From Collybiopsis luxurians FD-317 M1 (taxonomy: Eukaryota > Basidiomycota > Agaricomycetes > Agaricales > Omphalotaceae), in assembly GCA_000827265.1 (NCBI GenBank), contig KN834789.1, positions 62,001-126,000 of the forward strand: a stretch of 64,000 nt of DNA, read 5' to 3'. How positions within the stretch are numbered: position 1 is the stretch's first letter; every line of letters starts with the position of its first letter. Position numbers and translations under genes: made by a program. Below are positions 1 through 10,446 of the stretch, piece after piece. The notes under the pieces are model-generated. The model worked only from the letters and a program-made list of their open reading frames with translations, was not told the DNA's origin and searched no databases.

Positions 1-714
1 GTATGCAAAAGCTCACCGAGACTCGACTCCGAGCGGGCTGTTTTCACTAAGGTATGCCATTCCGATGGAGTGGCACCTAAGACTTTTGCTCCGTGTTTCA
101 AGAGAATAGGACGCGTCAAACACGACCCACCACCACTAGCGTCCACCATATAGGTGATGTTGCTATCGGGAATAGGTTGAACGAACAGAACTTCATGTAC
201 GAAGGTTAGGAAACGAGGAGGTGTATCGGCATCTGCGGTATTGATCCTTCCTGCGCTGGAGTAGGCTCTGGATTTGGCGGTAAGTGAGGGGGAAAGGCGT
301 AAGAGGAATGATTCTGACCTGTAGCCTAGAGCTCTGATCATCTGTAAGAAGAAGGTATTCATTCCGAAGCAGTAGGAGCCTTTGCCTTGGACTACGAGAC
401 GCTGATACAAGGTAGGAAGACTGATATCCATAGAGTGATGACTCGTGCTGATAAAGTGGATAAATATGAGCGGTAAAGATCTAGATAGAAACCTACTAGT
501 GCATGGCGGTATTTTCGAAAGCGAATGCGACGATTTGAAGACGAATGAGCAAGGATAGGTTGTCCAAGGTGGCTGGAAATTCACTGATGTTATCTGCAGA
601 CCAATTTCCTGGATAATTTATGCGAGAAAGCCATTCTGATGCTTGTTTGCTGTCGTAGAGCGAAGGAACTGATTTAATCCATAGACCATCGCGGAGAAGA
701 CCATCTTGCTGCAT
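1..714 (-). CDS. Arylamine N-acetyltransferase, 3' end cut by window
   Basis: Acetyl-CoA-dependent N-acetyltransferase of the NAT family, a cytosolic enzyme that acetylates arylamines and hydrazines. The catalytic triad is visible: Cys in GSYCFGMN, His in FVHEVLFV and Asp in MVDASGGG. The first exon ends with FENTAMH, matching the family's FEN motif. I place an intron at 448-496; joining 497-714 to 1-447 rebuilds codons reading MHYTSHHSMD, typical of fungal NATs. The reading frame is open a little further upstream, but only from a TTG, so the ATG at 714 is the likely start. The 3' part lies outside the window. It is head-to-head with ADE1, with 49 bp between start codons. Confidence 0.88.
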
Positions 715-763
715 TCTGGACCGAGTTTGAGCCAATCTTCAGCGCTTGTTTACTTCCGTCATC
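715..763. promoter_or_regulatory. Shared divergent promoter, NAT/ADE1
   Basis: Only 49 bp separate the two divergent start codons, so the core promoters and 5' UTRs must overlap each other or the opposite gene. No clear TATA element is visible. The promoter role is inferred from gene arrangement. Confidence 0.5.
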
Positions 764-1848
764 ATGGCCGCCCTAACAGACACTCATCTTCCTGATCTCC
801 AATTAGTCTCAAGAGGAAAAGTCCGGGATATATACAGTACATCTTCTCAAGATCATTTGGTCTTCATCGCTACAGATCGTATATCCGCATACGATGTTAT
901 CTTGAAAAATGTACGTTGCTCGTGAAGGACTCGGAAGAAATTTCATAACCGGTAGGGTAGGGTATTCCAGGCAAAGGGAAACTTCTTACTCAATTATCGT
1001 TATTCTGGTTCTCCAAGCTTGAACATGTCATTCCGAATCATTTCATAACTGCTGACATCGATGAAATGCCCCTGGAGGTTAGAAAATACAAGGATCAGCT
1101 CCAAGGTCGAGCAATGCTCGTGAAAAAAGCCAAAGTCGTTCCAATCGAGGCGATCGTGCGTGGATATATAACTGGTATGCTTCGAGTATCTCTGTTATAT
1201 TCGGCTAATGCGGTGCAGGTTCCGCTTGGTCTGAATACAAGAAATCTGGGACGGTCCATGGCATACCCTTTCCGCCTGGCCTCGTAGAATCACAAAAGCT
1301 ACCAGAACCCCTTTTGACTCCTTCAACCAAGGCTGAGCAAGGAGCCCACGATGAAAATATATCTCCTGAACAAGGTATCTCTGTCATCTTTGCCACAAAA
1401 ACTTTTATCAACAATATTCTTCTTTCGTTGTCAAGCCTCTCAACTCATTGGTGAAACGCTATACACTCAGATTTCTCAAGCGGCTCTCAGATTATACTCG
1501 GAAGCAGCCATCTATGCGCATTCAAAAGGCGTCATTCTAGCGGACACCAAGTTCGAATTTGGACTCGTGCCCTCGCCGAACGGAGACGGAGAAGCTTTGA
1601 TCTTGGTAGATGAACTTTTAACTCCGGATTCTTCGAGGTATTGGCCTTTGGAGGGTTACGAAGCTGGAAAGCCTCAGCCCAGCTTCGATAAACAGTATCT
1701 CAGGGATTGGATGGTTGGTGCTGGATTTAGAAAGGGTTTGGAGAGCGGTAGGGAAGGTGAGGAGGGACAAGGGTGGATTATTGAGGATTCTGTGGTTGAG
1801 GGTACCAAAAAACGATACGAAGAAGCGGTAACGTTGTTGACGAGTTAG
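764..1848 (+). CDS. ADE1: Phosphoribosylaminoimidazole-succinocarboxamide synthase (SAICAR synthetase)
   Basis: Purine biosynthesis enzyme that joins CAIR and aspartate using ATP. Exons 764-910, 961-1174, 1219-1374 and 1436-1848 sum to 930 nt (309 aa), close to the usual fungal length of about 306. Family motifs in order: GKVRDIY near the N terminus, [12 protein letters not shown], then [13 protein letters not shown] right after intron 1, [10 protein letters not shown] at the end of exon 2, GIPFPPGL in exon 3, and ADTKFEFG plus [13 protein letters not shown] in exon 4. The frame is kept across all three introns. Cytosolic single-domain form, not fused to other purine enzymes. Confidence 0.96.
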
Positions 1849-2031
1849 CTGTTTACTTTATTCGTATGTTATTCTATATAGACACTTCCGGCTGTTAGAA
1901 TATCGTCCATGCTGGAGATGCTCATTCATTCAAAGGCGCCCATATCTGAAGTGTCGATATTGAGATGAGTTCCCACACAAACCTTGATCACGAACTATCA
2001 CCTGTCCTGGTCCAGGACGCGCCTTACACAT

Positions 2032-4985
2032 ATGCCTTCACTGCGTCCGCGTACTACCAGACCAAGCTACGCCTCAATCATCGGTCTGGAAGACGGCGAA
2101 GACGGGACAGAGCCCTCCAAAAACCCGGAAGATCACGACAGTAGCGGGAGTGACTTTGCGCCAGAAACAGGTCCAGCAAAAACGCGTAAATCCGGAGCTC
2201 CAGAAGATGACTACGACGAAGAAGAGGACGAACTCATCTCTGATGAAGATGATGGTCCTCTGCAACAAGAAGCATCCGGGGCGATCCGGTCAAATACACC
2301 CCGAACGAATACATCTCAAGGAAGGAGATCCAAGGGGAAAGCAAAAGGTCCTGGAATTAGCGTGATAAAATCCACAGTCTCCAAACCGACAACTCTTTCT
2401 GGGAGCTTTAGACGTCAGATGTACGTCTTGCCGACCCCCAGTGTCCATCATCGTCATCGTGCGGTTCCTCTGTACTCTGCACCTGGACGCGTTGAGCGAT
2501 TGATCTCGCGACCCACCTCGGTCTGGTCTGTTCCAGAGGTTGTTCTAACGAACAACTTTACTTTAAACGCAAAGACCATCGATCGTCTTAACAAAGCTTG
2601 GGGATATAACGTCGGTTCTGGTCCGATCTGGGAACTGCTTGAGGATCGCGGATGGTTCAAGGAGGCGCAGAATTCGATGGAAACTGAAAGGGATAAAAGG
2701 CCCAAAGTGCATCTCAATGTTCCGGTTAGGAATGGATGGAAAATTTTGAATGTAGAGTGTGTACGATGGCTTTCTTGTTTTCTTTCCTTATCCTTCTTTT
2801 CATTTTAACCGCGTTCGCTTTTGCAGGGAAGCTGCAATGTATCTTCCTACTGACGATGCCATCACAGAAGAGGGACAACTCAAGCCGCCACCCCCAATAC
2901 AATGTTCTTTTGGTCCTTTCGTCTCTCAGGCCTCCCGTCCCACACAGATGTTTCAAACGTTCAAGATGGGTGTGTTTTGGAATCTCACTTTCAACTTGGA
3001 CTGCTAATCATGTTGTCCTGCAGCGGACCTCATTCCAAATAGCTCTGCCCATGTATTCAATGCTGGCGCACCGGTTTGGGGACTCGACTGGTGCCCTTTA
3101 TATCCCGACACGCGTGAAGGTGTTTAAAGCAGTCGATTTTTAGTGTCTATGTATCCAATGGCCTGACTGCTTTCCTCAGCGTGTGGAAACACTCACTACC
3201 TCGCCGTCGCACCCCTTCCATCGCCTTCCTATGCGCCTGAAATTGGGATCCGAGTTCAACGACCTTCCAGAGCTTGTATCCAAATCTGGAGCTTTTCCTC
3301 TTCGGACCGTTCCAGTACTGTTCCTTCCTCATCCACGGGCGCAGGCACTGGTACCGGCGATAAAGAGCAAGAAAAGGCTGTGGAATTCGACCCGGGGAAG
3401 ATGAAATGCGATGTGGTCGTTTGCATCGATTCTGGACCTGCGCTTGAACTGAAATGGTGTCCTCTTCCATCTCCTTCAGCTGATGGACAGTTTCCGAGAA
3501 AGTTGGGATTGCTTTCAGGGACGTTTGAAGATGGCTCGTTCGCCATCTTTGCTATACCAGATCCTGCGGATGTTGCGCCTCCGGATCGCGATCTCGGTCA
3601 ACCTGTGTATGGTGAGTGTTCTTGGATTCAACGCGCGGGAGAGACAAAAGGCGTTCATACTTGGATTGCAGTAAACCTTCCTGACCCTGTTCTACGTATC
3701 GAGCTCCAAGAAACTTGTTGTTGGAGTATCGATTGGGCTAATAGCGAGACTGTCGCTATTGGGTTGACTAACGGTGAATGGGTCTCTATCCACTCTGAGA
3801 TTGAAGTTAAAGCGTCTCGTGCTAGGTTCTATCGCTGTCTATGACATAGGATCTGCTCTGAAGCAAATTAACGATGCCAGTGAGGATGTTATTTGATTAC
3901 TTTGATTGGTTTTTTTTTCTACATCTGGTCGTCCTTTTTTTAGATTTCCCTCCACTTACCGACTTACTCCCAACGCACTACCTCAACATCCATCAGGCGG
4001 CTATACGAGCTTTAGCGTGGATCCGTGCGCCTACGAATTATAATTCTGGAGAGCCTCGGTTCGATGAGGACCCTATGATATTGGGCAGTGGGGGCTATGA
4101 CGGGTTGGTTTGCTTGACAAATGTACGGTCAGGACATGGTTCGGTTATGAATAGGACGAGAGGTATGTGTTCTTCATTTGAAAGAAATCTCTTCTGATCT
4201 TTTGGTCGGTCGGTTAATTAGATGTCATCAACTCTATGTCCTATTCGCCTTTCGGCGGCGGACCTGTCACGGTTGACCATGACGATGCGGTCAAGGCGTA
4301 CTCTGCTTCACCGAAAATGTTGGGAAGAGGTCATATGTTGGTGGAACCCCATGGTCCTGTTTGGGTGATTAACTCTTTCTTTCCTCGTATTTGAGTTGTA
4401 GGTTTCTATCTTTACTTCTCTTTTCAGAGTATTTCCGCGTCCGACTATCACCCTCAACTCGCCGTCGGAGCGGCCGACGGATCATGTACGACGACAAACC
4501 TCTTGAGGTCGACGAGGCGGGGAGGGTCTGTCGTACGTCCTACATAGCTCAGTACTCCTCGTGCCATAAAACTCATTCGAGCTTTCTAGCCCTTCTTCGC
4601 GCACAAAATCTATCAAATGGACTACAACCGCACCACCAAAGAATTCCGGATGCTCGAGCAATTCTATCCGCAAGAAACACAGGACCGCGGAGCCGCTAAC
4701 AATCCTAAAAACTTCAAGCTCAAAAATACCGCCAACGAGGAGCGCGGGACGGGAGTGTGGCCCCACGAGGTGGGTGTCCAGAGGGTGGTGTGGAACAGCG
4801 GGAATGGATTGGCAGGCGCTGGGATATTAGCCTCGGCCACTGGGTCAGGGCTCTGTCGAGTTGATGTTCTGTCTGGGAGGTTCATGAAGGATAAAACGAC
4901 AAAAATGCCGTATGGCAGTATTGAAAATATCAGATTGGAAAATGGAGATGATATGGAGGTTGATTCGGATGAAGGAAGCGATTGA
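2032..4985 (+). CDS. TFIIIC WD40 subunit (Sfc6/TFC6-like)
   Basis: Predicted subunit of RNA polymerase III factor TFIIIC, which binds tRNA-gene internal promoters. Ten exons (2032-2756, 2827-2969, 3024-3119, 3180-3611, 3672-3773, 3826-3879, 3944-4162, 4222-4364, 4428-4532, 4590-4985) sum to 2415 nt (804 aa). The first ~130 residues are acidic and disordered; next comes a conserved block with DRLNKAWGYNVG and WELLEDRGWFKE, as in fungal Sfc6 proteins. The rest is WD40-like, with repeats such as VWGLDWCP, LELKWCP, WSIDWA and IRALAWI. The open frame extends upstream only from TTG, so ATG 2032 is chosen. Intron 1 uses donor GTGTGT. The family assignment is from recognition of the block, not a search. 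Confidence 0.8.
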
Positions 4986-5075
4986 TAGAGAACAATTGTA
5001 TGTAAGTACTTGAAAGCAGAAGTAGATAAACATGGGTAGTAAAGATTTGGATCTCTTTGGACTAACCCGTCAAGT

Positions 5076-6349
5076 TCAATTGAGATACACTCCGCCATTG
5101 GGTGAAACCTGACGTCGCGATCGGTATCAGATTTTGAAGCGCGCGTAGGATAAAAGATGAACTTACAGTTTGGCCTTTTCGGACGATGAATGTAAACAGT
5201 AAAACGAATGAACTCAGACTATTGGACCTACCTGTGATATAATGCGCCTCCTTAGACGCCAGATACGAGACAAGACTCGCGACATCCTTTGGTTCGCCGA
5301 ATTTGAAATTCTCTGGTGTTATAAAACCGTACTGTAGACAGTGCGTTCAGCGATATAGCATGATTTGATGGGTAAATCAAGAACGAACATTGGCTAGTGC
5401 TGATGTAGTCATTCCGGTCGCTTAATACCATGAAAAATGTCGGTGAGAAATATCGAGAAGCTTCAAGGTCTGGAACGTACTCATAGGACTAGCGATGAAC
5501 CCTGTCACCAGATAATTGAGTTTTTTCAGAATTCATTCAACAGACATCTGATACTTGCCTGGAGCATACGCATTGACCGTGATCCCGTATGGTCCCAACT
5601 CAGCCGCTGTGAGGGAGATGCATTTGACCGAATACAACACGAGAAGGCCCACTCACCGGCGGTGTGCGTCAATCCTCTTACGGCGAATTTCGAAGCACCG
5701 TATGCGCCGTGTTCGAACCCGGCTGTGGAATAGAGTAGATCAAGCTTTAGAGTATACAAAGATCAGGGTGAGGAAATCTGCTGACATCGTCTGCCAGCTA
5801 TAGAAGCTGCACCGATGATTCTCCCACCGCGGCCTTGAGCGATCATCTGCCTTGCAGCATGTTTGTAGCAAAAGAATACGCCGCGAGCGTTGATTGCAAA
5901 AACTTTCTCCCAGGTCTCGGCCGATACTGTAAGTGTTTTCTCAGACTAAAATGTATACGGCTAGGGAATGGGGGAACACTCACAGTCCACGATCTTAGTA
6001 TTTTCGTGGAGTATTCCTGCATTCGCAACCATCTAGGTCGAGGATCTAGTATTACTACACTTACTGGACACATAGGACTTACCACATCCAGTCCACCAAA
6101 AGCTTTGGTTGCTTCCCCGACCATTTGTTCTACCTGACTTTCGTTTGACACATCCGCGAGAGCGATGCAAGGCTTGCTACCGGTCTGTTGTTCGATCTCG
6201 CTAGAGACACTTTTCAGCTCTTGTTCTTTCTTTGGTATGTCGTTCAAGGCAACACGGAACCCATCCTTTGCTAGTCGTTGAGCGATAGCTCTGCCAATGC
6301 CTTGTGAGGCTCCAGTGACAAGGGCAACACCGAGAGATTTCGCAGCCAT
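5076..6349 (-). CDS. Short-chain dehydrogenase/reductase (acetoin/diacetyl reductase-like)
   Basis: NAD(P)-dependent SDR. Visible motifs are the cofactor loop TGASQGIG, the structural NAG in MVANAGI, the catalytic Ser in GAASIAG, Tyr and Lys in YGASK, and a C-terminal YITGQTVSPNGG. I resolve about ten short exons on the minus strand, starting 6083-6349 and 5984-6032. Two splice features are unusual. One is a GC donor (GCAAGT) directly after the APG codons. The other is an 8-nt micro-exon at 5167-5174, needed to encode GQT between YIT and VSPNGG. The substrate cannot be read from sequence; the acetoin/diacetyl-like subgroup is an inference from overall pattern. Convergent with the TFIIIC gene. 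Confidence 0.88.
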
Positions 6350-6947
6350 GTTTGTTCCAGGATACCAGTAGAGAAATGGTCTGTAAAGGGCTTTTTAAAC
6401 TGAAAATCAAGACCTCATGCTTTCGGTAACTGAGATAACTGTCAGCTACGTGAGAAGGGAAGACTCAAAGGATAATCAAAAATCCGATTGTATTCGAGAC
6501 TGGAACGTATTCATTACAGTGCTAAAACCAGTAAGATCCGTAGGGTAACTTTGACTCTTGAAGACGCAACGATGTCGGTACACTAGGTGACTGAAGCATC
6601 CACTAGAAAAGAAGAAAGACCAGCCAAAGAGTGCAACAATTATTCTGAGGCAGCTGAGATGTACGAATATCATGATAGAGTATGGATAGTCGTACATGTG
6701 GATACAGCGCCTGTGTTTGTTAAAAGATATGAAAAAAAAAGATTTGAAAATTTCGGCGCTTTATGTAGGCTGCTCAGGGTCACGTGACTATAATTACTTG
6801 GAATTTCGGGCCGTGCTCGCGTCGCAAAGAATTGGAAGCGGGAAGAGAACTCGGCCATTTCGCATTTGACTCACTTTCGTTCAAGCGGCACCGATTTCTA
6901 ACTGCCAATTTTCCACTTGGCGTCCTCTCCCTTTCCTCCGATCCGCG
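6350..6947. other. Intergenic, SDR to MFS1; direct repeat begins near 6721
   Basis: Divergent intergenic stretch. From about 6721 onward it is nearly identical to 10228-10446 upstream of the second transporter, including a run of A residues and the palindromic E-box-like CACGTG at 6780-6786, present again at the same place in copy 2. No coding sequence is supported here. Confidence 0.6.
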
Positions 6948-8764
6948 ATGACCTCCGCCAGCTCTCCTCAATCGAGGACCCCCCTCCCAAAATTCCAGCT
7001 TTTTCTGATATTCTTGATCCAGGTAGCAGAACCTATCACTGCTGAAGTCATCTACCCATTCATAACAAAAATCGTATGGAGCACAGGCATCACAAACGGT
7101 GACGAGAAAAAAACTGGATACTATGCCGGTATAATTGTACATTTTACACTTGATCTCTTCTTGAAACAGATGCTCATAGTGTCTTAAAGGAGTCCATGTT
7201 CTTTCTTACCGAGTGTGTAACATGTACATACTGGGGCCGTCTATCTGACTTTTATGGTCGTCGAGCCATTCTGTTGATCGGTCCTCTGGGATTGACTTTT
7301 GCTATGCTCGGTTTTGGACTTTCAAAGGCTTTCGCGGCCTTGGTCATTTCCCGCGCTCTCCAGGGAGTTTTTAATGGAAATATTGGCGCGTATTTTTCAA
7401 GCTTTTGATATCCTTCTGCTGACCGTTCTTCTAGGTGTCTCGAGGACTATGATGGCTGAGGTTTGTTTCCTACATGAATTATTCGCAGATCACCGGCTCA
7501 CTTTTTACTTACCATAAATAGATAACTGACTCGACCAATAGAGCGGATGCTTTCAGCATGATATCGATTGTAAGTAACTGGTACAACAGTGCTTAGATTA
7601 CGTAGCTTATCTGTGTTATTTAGATGTGGGCAGTAGGGACTACCCTGGGGTGGGTATCGGACATAAGCTGATCAATGGGTTTACTTTGCTCATCGTTGGC
7701 CATTCAGTCCCGCTTTGGGCGGGGTTCTAGCTGACCCGGCCTCGAGATGGCCAACTATTTTTGGGAAATTTCAATTCTTCCATGAATACCCTTACTTCCT
7801 TGCTTGCGCTGCTGCAGGGCTTCCTGCATTTGTTTCCTTTGCTCTATCCTACGTAGCATTGAAAGAGGTAATTGCGTACTCTCTATATCCTTAAGTGCAT
7901 TATTGATCCTCTGTTTAAAGACCTCCCCACGATTCAGGAGCAAGAAACATGAGTCTGTACCTGCTACAGATGAGAACGAACCATTACTCTTAGACGGTGA
8001 ACCCCAGTCAACCTATGGAAGCCCTTCGTCTTCAGACAGAGACAATGACCACAGAGTTCCTAGTACCCGAGAGGTACTCACTGCAGATCTATGGATGCTT
8101 CTGTTGAACGAAGGCTTCCTCTCATTTACTGACATGGCATACTTCGTGCTTATCCCCCTTATCTACACTTCCTCAATATCCATAGGCGGATTAGGCCTCT
8201 CCCCTTATCAAGTTGGTTTGATTTTGGGGATAAACGCGTTTCTCAATGGTTTCTGGAACCTGTTTGTCTTAACGAGGATCCTCAAAAAGATTGGGCCTCG
8301 TAAAATGTATATCCTATCCTATGGGAGTTTCCTGGTTACATTTCCTCTTTTGTGGATCCTCCGGGATGTCGCGCATGTCGTGGGGCGAGTGAATGCTCTG
8401 ATATGGGTATTGATTGTTTGCCAGTTCCTTTCTGCATCGTTCGTCGCGGCAGCATACAGTAAGTCGAGCCTTGATGCATTCGTCAGACAATTGCATTGCT
8501 AATACCAGTGTACTGTATTCTCCAGGCTCCAAGGCACTGCTATTCGTGCAGAGCGCCCCGCCCAATGCTTTGGGTGTTGTAAATGGACTAGGTCAGACAG
8601 TCGCATCTGGAACTCGAGGACTTGCGCCGTTGTTTGCATCCTCTTTGTTTTCAGTGTCGCTAGAGTCCCGTCTCGCTGGAGGACACTTGGTTGAGATTAT
8701 CTTCATTTCTATCTCAGCAGTTGGCTTGTTATGTGCATTTCGCCTGCTAAAACAACATGCCTAA
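6948..8764 (+). CDS. MFS transporter, tandem copy 1 (ZIFL/YCR023C-like)
   Basis: Multipass major facilitator protein. Exon 1 (6948-7136) encodes QVAEPITAEVIYPF and GYYAGII; exon 2 begins at 7190 with ESMFFLTECVTCTYWGRLSD, carrying the MFS-A loop RLSDFYGRR, then FGLSKAF and RALQGVFNGNIG. Later exons give SRTMMAE, TNRADAFSMIS, MWAVGTTLG, PALGGVLADPASRWP, a polar central loop (about ENEPLLLDGEP) and the second six-helix half ending LLKQHA. Eight introns are inferred. The exon 2 donor must be GC (after position 7385), because no GT keeps the frame to VSRTMMAE. Substrate unknown; membrane of plasma or vacuole. Confidence 0.88.
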
Positions 8765-9030
8765 ATAGGCATATACGGACCCGTGTAGGTGGTCCTTTCA
8801 GATCTGCATGATGACAATGTATAATTACAATTTTAGATGAATGGATGGATGACTAGACTAGTGCTTTATCTTGAATGAAAACGCTACGTAGCCCCCAAAA
8901 CACTCCTAGGAACGCATAGTCAGTCATTTCAAATAGGAATTGCTTCGCAGTAATATTAGCACTCGAGATATATGGTCAGACTACATACAGGACTACATCT
9001 TGTATGAAAACGCTATGTTCCAACACCGCA

Positions 9031-9915
9031 TCAATCCGGAAACGTGCTGTAGTCTCTAATGGACAGGGAGTGCAGATCATGGCACATATTCAAGACTTCG
9101 TATAAATTACCGGCTTGCAAATTGTACGATAGATGGGTGATCCATACCAACACTACCTGGTTCGGGATGAACACCCCATTGGAACCCAAGCTTCGCAACC
9201 TGGGAGCACAGGCAAATACTTCCAAATCTCCTGCGTTGTTAGCCAGTCGCCAAAAATTTAAGGACTCTAGAGCAGGGAAGTCCCGACCATGTAACACAGA
9301 ACCTGTGGAAAGCATTGAAAGGCTGAACATGGCATATTGCCAACATACAGAGCAGTCCACAAATTTTTGAAAGAGCATGGATGCCCCGCGATCTTCAGGA
9401 TTATAGTACGAAAGGTCAAGTGTGAGAAGCTGGCGCTCGGAACGCTCCAACTGCAAATCAACAGCCGGTCCAAGTGTAAGCCCGTGAAAACAATCGAAGC
9501 TTATATTTGACCGAAGTTTAGAGTGCGAAGGACACAATGCTCGCCAACGAGAGCATACCGGGCTAAGGAAAAATGGAGCTGTCGACAGACTACGTTTATG
9601 AGTCCCGAAAATTTCATCGCAAACGAAGGAAAATATTTGAATTAAAGGTTCGTTTAGTAGACGATTGATGGGCGAAAGGAGCGAGCGAAGGGCCATTTCG
9701 TGTTTTTGAGCTCTTTCACACTGAGACTTCAAAAATAGCAGCGGATTCTCCAAACGAAAGATTTCATTATTGTAACCATCAAGGTCCTTGGCCATCGCCT
9801 GTAGGAGCTCCCGTATCTCGGGAAGTTGCTGTTCGGGGACTCCATAGGGTGCCCTAGAGTACCTGTAGATGGTGTCCATATTGATATCTAAGTGTGGAGA
9901 GAAACAACCCGACAT
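9031..9915 (-). pseudogene. F-box/LRR protein, copy 1, 3'-truncated
   Basis: Open frame of 294 codons from ATG 9915, homologous to the first ~60% of the intact copy at 12594-14126. It matches from MSGCFSPHLDIN through the LRR region to LHSLSIRDY, then ends after a few residues at a stop created where roughly 0.7 kb was deleted. The F-box itself has changed: the intact copy reads LPNELLIRIF, here LLNEPLIQIF, replacing the F-box proline. I infer loss of SCF adaptor function, although the frame is still open and transcription is possible. Confidence 0.8.
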
Positions 9916-10446
9916 TGCATGGATAGAAGCTTCGAGACCGCGGAGTCAAATGGCTAGAGCTGAGAGATGAATTGTGAGCGACAAAATGGATTGGGATACA
10001 ACTCGACCCAGCTTTGGGAAGAGTTTGATGATGATCATGATAATCGAGAAATGTGTGACGAGCACAGGACCAGCGTCAAGAAGTTGACCCTTTCAATTTC
10101 GCAAAGCAAATGCAAAACCCCTCTTGCGTATATTTAGGGCTTCGGTGATAAGACAGGCATGGTACATTGTATGTGCTGTACCTGTGAAACAATGCGTTAT
10201 CTGCTCGGATTAGAACCGCTGTACACTTAAAAGATATGAAAAAAAAAAAGATTTAAAAATTTCGGCGCTTTATGTAGGCTGTTCAGGGTCACGTGACTAT
10301 AATTACTTGAAATTTCGGGCCGTGCTCGCGTCGCAAATAATTGGAAGCGGGAAGAGAACTCGGCCATTTCGCATTTGACTCACTTTCGTTCAAGCGGCAC
10401 CGATTTCTAACTGCCAATTTTCCACTTGGCGTTCCTCTGATCTGCA

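Larger units (their letters stand above)
6721..10227 (+). repeat. Tandem segmental duplication, copy 1
   Basis: Direct repeat of a unit holding the MFS promoter, an MFS gene and a convergent F-box gene with its promoter. Homology to copy 2 (10228-14428) begins at the AAAAGATATG before the A-run and continues through the F-box upstream region to CGCTGTACACTT. Copy 1 lacks a block equal to about 12528-13250 of copy 2, so it is shorter. Divergence between copies is mostly scattered substitutions. Confidence 0.9.

Noticed and set aside
1984..2031. Upstream extension of the TFIIIC subunit
   Set aside because: The longer frame begins at TTG; the first ATG is 2032 and the sequence before it looks like leader.
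5695..5720. TTCGAACCCGG resembling a tRNA T-loop
   Set aside because: Lies in a coding exon of the SDR and has no surrounding cloverleaf.
7129..7169. Alternative MFS intron 1 (donor after YYA, acceptor AACAG)
   Set aside because: It keeps the frame but inserts unusual residues; the donor at 7137 and acceptor at 7189 give GYYAGIIESMFF, which fits the family.
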